In this document: positions 61,101 through 64,000 of the stretch, in pieces | Layout: each line of letters starts with the position of its first letter | Numbering within the stretch: the stretch's first letter is position 1 | Position numbers and translations under genes: made by a program | Notes under the pieces: generated by a model | What the model was told of the DNA's origin: nothing | The model's input: the letters and a program-made list of their open reading frames with translations, nothing else | Database searches by the model: none | Assembly (NCBI GenBank): GCA_964023205.1 | Contig: OZ026848.1 | Coordinates: 1,602,501-1,666,500 of the forward strand | Origin: Lutraria lutraria | Lineage: Eukaryota > Mollusca > Bivalvia > Venerida > Mactridae | Direction of reading: 5' to 3' | DNA length: 64,000 bases

Positions 61101-61492
61101 TTGACGCAGAACAGAATATATACCAAGTGAATTACATGTATCATATTGTCCATTAATTAATCTTGAATTATGTCCCAGTATGATAAGTTCACGACAACAA
61201 TAAAGTTCTTTGAATGCAAACTATGCACATAAACATGTAAGGCCACTAAGCTACATCGCTCATTATAAAAAACTAGGTGGGAATAAAATAGCATACTATA
61301 CACAAGGGGAGGCTGCTTATCTGACATGGTCTCCTGCTGAATTTCATTGACAGTTTTAATTATAAATCAAGCAAAACTTACATATAAAACTGTTTTCTAC
61401 CGGACATCTGTTTCGAACGGATTTAGCAGGTTGACATTCAAACGCCATCACATATGATGTTGGACACGATGACCAGAATGTAATATTGTTTC
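57531..61492 (-). CDS. Copy C: exons 4-6 of the secreted-protein gene, 5' end missing
   Basis: Exon 4 is 61492-61382 and exon 5 is 61092-60967, identical in length and phase to A and B. Both are open (NNITFWSSCPTSYVMAFECQ; WVTGTADDVPLTNILKDL). The candidate exon 6 is 57655-57531 (acceptor CCATTTTAG). It reads LFCPTESLSCDVISSNF and runs on to a stop at 57533-57531, overlapped by an AATAAA. Homology with B stops near 62770, about 90 bases before exon 3 would start, so exons 1-3 are absent. Exon 5 ends GCAA/GTAAGT rather than GCAG/GTAAGT. Unless new 5' exons lie beyond the window this is a truncated pseudogene, though its frames are still intact. Intron 5 holds a SINE and a 31-bp array. Confidence 0.6.
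57662..58435. other. Intron 5 of copy C, part without recognisable exon
   Basis: 57720-57960 is rich in CGATTA/TAATCG-like words of alternating orientation and may be a decayed transposon. The microsatellite at 58067 follows. 58317-58435 aligns with 42047-42170 of copy A. Confidence 0.4.
58067..58141 (+). repeat. Compound tetranucleotide microsatellite
   Basis: Successive runs of GATC, then ATCC, then ATCA units. The step-wise change of motif along the run suggests replication slippage with point mutation. Confidence 0.9.
59040..59215 (+). repeat. SINE family 2 in intron 5 of copy C
   Basis: Head 'gtcgcggcagtggtacagtg', 'ttagcgcgctggctttgtaa', B box CTGCTTCGATT and tail 'aaaaagcgtttaaccc'. 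It is the counterpart of the SINEs at 42719 and 50389. Confidence 0.8.
59552..60497 (-). repeat. 31-bp minisatellite, ~30 units, intron 5 of copy C
   Basis: Same unit and same flanks as the array in copy B, but about one third as long. It has its own variants (GATGCAG, ATAAATGTTGG) and fewer GGAAGTATC units. The minus ORFs here (59480-60604, 374 codons; 59545-60579, 344 codons) arise as in copy B and are not genes. Confidence 0.9.
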
Positions 61493-61659
61493 CTGTTTGA
61501 GGAATAAATAAAAAGTCATAATTATATTGTTGTTGCGTGAGTATCTTCTTGATACCACATTTGAGAGTCTTTAAGACGCAACATCCGATCAGACTATCGG
61601 ATGCAAATGAATTCTCCCTCTACGTATACATTGAATTATTAAACTTCATTAAAAATTAT

Positions 61660-62214
61660 TAAAGGGGCATGCCCTGGAACTGCTGTGTATTTGGTTTTAT
61701 ACACCAAAAATGCGTTTATCACTTGTAAAAACAATTATTACTGAAAAGTCAAAAGAAGAATGTGCCTTCGAAAATGGCCCTATAACGCGCATGTGGGTAT
61801 TTATATGCCGGTTAAAATAAAAGGCTTACAGCCTTTTATTGACGACAACGATATTTCCGATTCATCTAAGAATTTAACTTAGCGTGCGCGCTGCCTTTTT
61901 TTTAAAGCAGCAAAACAATGATATTTACCATGTCGCAATCAATGAGCATGACATGAGCAAAACTTACCCTTTCACAGTTTGTTGACATTTTTTTCCGCTT
62001 TTGACAGATCCCGAAAGGGTTGAGTTATTAAAATGACGAATATTTTCTAAGGCGTAATCGACAGGTTGGTAAATATGGAAATGTGTATTTTGAGTCAACT
62101 AGCGGGATATTTCATAAATATTTTACAGGACTTTCATTAATTGATTTAGGCATTCAAGTGGTACCAATTTGATTTATATTCGAGACGCTGCAGTTCCAGG
62201 ACATGCCCCCTTTA
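61660..62214. mobile_element. 551-bp MITE inserted in copy C (empty site in copy B)
   Basis: The element (61662-62212) starts AAGGGGCATGCCCTGGAACT and ends AGTTCCAGGACATGCCCCCTT, which are inverted ends of about 20 bases. Copy B has the uninterrupted 'attattaactctct' at 54777, where C has 'attatta', the element, then 'taactctct'. That gives a TA target duplication. No transposase is encoded. Confidence 0.85.
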
Positions 62215-62246
62215 ACTCTCTCTCTCTCTCTCTCTCGCTCTCTCTC
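62214..62246 (+). repeat. (CT)n microsatellite in copy C
   Basis: Interrupted once by CG. It is the counterpart of the run at 54788 in copy B, with the MITE inserted just before it. Confidence 0.9.
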
Positions 62247-62770
62247 CATTGTTTTATCAGTGATAGACAGACGGAGAATGCTGACTTACTGTACTAAATT
62301 TATTAATAGCTGAAGCAGACGATGGGTTTAAATCTTATGAACTCCTCCCTCTAATTCGAATTTGAATTTCTGTTAAAAATTGTTTTGAAAATATAACAAC
62401 CTAAATCTTCATGCATTTTGAAGTTTCATACCTGAACTGATAAATGAATCATCTTGCTTCATTCAGAATTTTGATTAAAATGTAATATCAATTTTTTTTT
62501 TTTAAATCTCTCCCCGAACTGAAAACAGTTTAAAAATCAAGGGAAACCACCCGCCAGGCATTGTCTCCCTTTTATACCCATGTTGGGGGTTTAAATTTGA
62601 GATGGTCTTATTTCCAGGTTGAAATTAAATAAATGGAAAATGGAAAGAAATCCTAACTGATAAATGGCCGTTATATTGAGGTAGTATTATTTTACAATTT
62701 CGCAAAAAAGGTTTCATTCAAAAACATCAAACAACCAATTTGTGACTTGACACACACTTAGAGGACCTAT
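62247..62770. other. End of homology with copy B
   Basis: Aligns closely with 54822-55345 of copy B, then breaks after 'gaggacctatacgt'. Beyond this point the sequence is unrelated to A or B. Confidence 0.8.
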
Positions 62771-63140
62771 ACGTAATCCGAGCCTCGTTCATAGACCGCT
62801 GTATAAATATATATATATACATTATATATTAATATTATAACGTGTTTCAAGTCGTATACCGAGCGACTATGGCCTCAAATATGAAGAACGGCTTTATAAA
62901 TAACAGATTGAATTAAACAATTGAACAAATACAATGTTCATGAACATATATCAATTTTCCTCAGGGACTACTTTGTCCGTATGATTGTCTAACTAAACAT
63001 AAATAAGCACTATATATTAACATGCACAAAATCAATTTATGAATCAATGGTAAGTACGACACACGTATGTTCAATAGACACAAAGACGTTTGTAAAATGT
63101 TAAAATGTAGTTTGAAGTAAAACACTAGTTCGTTGGAGTT
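62771..63140. other. Unique sequence past the duplication break
   Basis: Contains a (TA)n-like run at 62806-62836 and no gene that I can support. Confidence 0.4.
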
Positions 63141-63143
63141 GCC

Positions 63144-63600
63144 CACGACCCGGTACTGGTATTAGGGAATAGAAATCTCTATCATGGTAAATATGCCGCA
63201 ATCAAGAGGATCTAACCCTTACGTACACTGCCCAAAGTCCCGGACACGCACCAAATGCAATGCACAATGAAAAAAAACAAGAGATAACTACGACCCGGTA
63301 CTGGTACTAGGAGGTAGAGACATCCGTCATGGTACATATGCCGCAATCGAGATGCTCCAGTCCATATTCACACTGACCAAAGTCCCAGGTATGCACTCGT
63401 ACAAAAATTAATAATACCATAACTATATAAAAGGACAAAGAAACGTCGTTGTATCTATGCAATGGGAATAGAAACCTCGTTCATGGTACATACGCCGCAA
63501 TCCGGAGGCTCTAGTCCTTATAATCTCTTAAGACTAAATTCAGCAATTGGGAGAAAATCTCTATCATGGTACATTCGCCACAATCAAGAGTATTAAGCTC
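63144..63600 (-). repeat. Four diverged copies of a short motif, possibly coding (DCGxCTM)
   Basis: The core 'atggtacatatgccgcaatc' recurs with changes at about 63184, 63329, 63483 and 63566. Copies 1 and 2 also share long flanks ('cgacccggtactggta', 'caaagtccc'), about 146 bp apart. On the minus strand all four read a similar peptide: LDCGIFTMIEIS, LDCGICTMTDVS, PDCGVCTMNEVS and LDCGECTMIEIF. Copy 2 follows an acceptor-like TTTGGTCAG. Most copies meet a stop soon after. They may be decayed exons of a Cys-repeat protein or a non-coding repeat. Confidence 0.45.
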
Positions 63601-64000
63601 CACAAATTACTGATCAGTCTCAGAAATTAATACATACTTTCCATCTAATGATACTACCACTCCAGATGTTACCCAGCAGACTGACTAATGTTTGAAGAGC
63701 GCATGCTTTTTATAAGTAGCGAGCCGGTGAGATTTGATTTGATTGGCTAATTAGAAGGCTGGTGTAAAAACAAACGAATAATTGAAATGTTGCGGTCGTC
63801 TCCACAAAATGAATTAATGCATTGAACACAAACTAAAGCATTTTTTAAAAAATTATTTCATATATCTATTTTTTTTTCTTTACGAAGGCTGATTTCTTTA
63901 CATTACCCACGCCTCCGATTTCATGCGTCCCGCATGTTTTATTTAGTAAAAATGGATTAAGCAAACTTAACATCAAAGCAACAGTACGTACAACATAATT
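63601..64000. other. No recognisable feature
   Basis: AT-rich end of the window with no tRNA-like head, exon or repeat that I can identify. Confidence 0.4.

Overview
The window looks like nuclear DNA of a bivalve mollusc, probably a heterodont clam. It is AT-rich and packed with repeats, with short exons separated by long introns. It carries tRNA-derived SINEs with degenerate A and B boxes, and two tandem-repeat-cored elements with GCTCACC...GGTGAGC ends of a kind I associate with bivalve pearl/Helentron-like repeats. The organism call is recognition, not proof. No bacterial operon, rRNA, CRISPR or phage feature is present. Almost all listed long ORFs are spurious. The real coding signal is in short exons with matched splice phases.

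Layout. 0-9 kb: a hAT-type non-autonomous element with a perfect 8-bp target duplication (1914-2500), two pearl/Helentron-like elements (2763-4241 and 5069-6201), SINE pieces and short duplications. 9-16.7 kb: nothing I can support as a gene. 16.7-18.3 kb, plus strand: three exons of a Sel1-repeat protein resembling SEL1L3, with a C-terminal membrane anchor and apparently one exon missing. 19.8-22 kb: a SINE, a pogo-like MITE and a 1.1-kb inverted-repeat element built of CCACGTCC-like words. 24.1-33.1 kb: a roughly 9-kb satellite of about 95 copies of a 95-bp monomer with higher-order duplications. 34-38 kb: weak minus-strand exon candidates and MITEs. 40.1-41.8 kb, plus strand: the last exons of a class B (secretin-type) GPCR, covering TM6, the 14-residue TM7 exon and the tail. 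The tail carries an in-frame TGA.

41.9-62.8 kb, minus strand: a cluster of three tandem copies (A, B, C) of one gene that I do not recognise. Copy A joins into six exons (657 nt, 218 residues) whose splice phases all agree. It encodes a small secreted protein with a signal peptide and seven cysteines outside it. Copy B keeps exons 1-5. Copy C keeps exons 4-6 and is broken upstream. A 31-bp minisatellite lies in intron 5 of B and C but not A, and it creates a misleading 939-codon ORF. Shared and private insertions give the order of events: A split from the B/C ancestor first. A mariner remnant and a LINE remnant sit between A and B, where the last exon of B should be. 63.1-63.6 kb holds four copies of a short Cys-motif sequence.

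The genes do not form an operon or pathway. The novel item is the secreted-protein cluster: its signal peptide is invariant between A and B, its exons 1-3 change mostly at amino-acid-altering positions, and its exons 4-5 are conserved.
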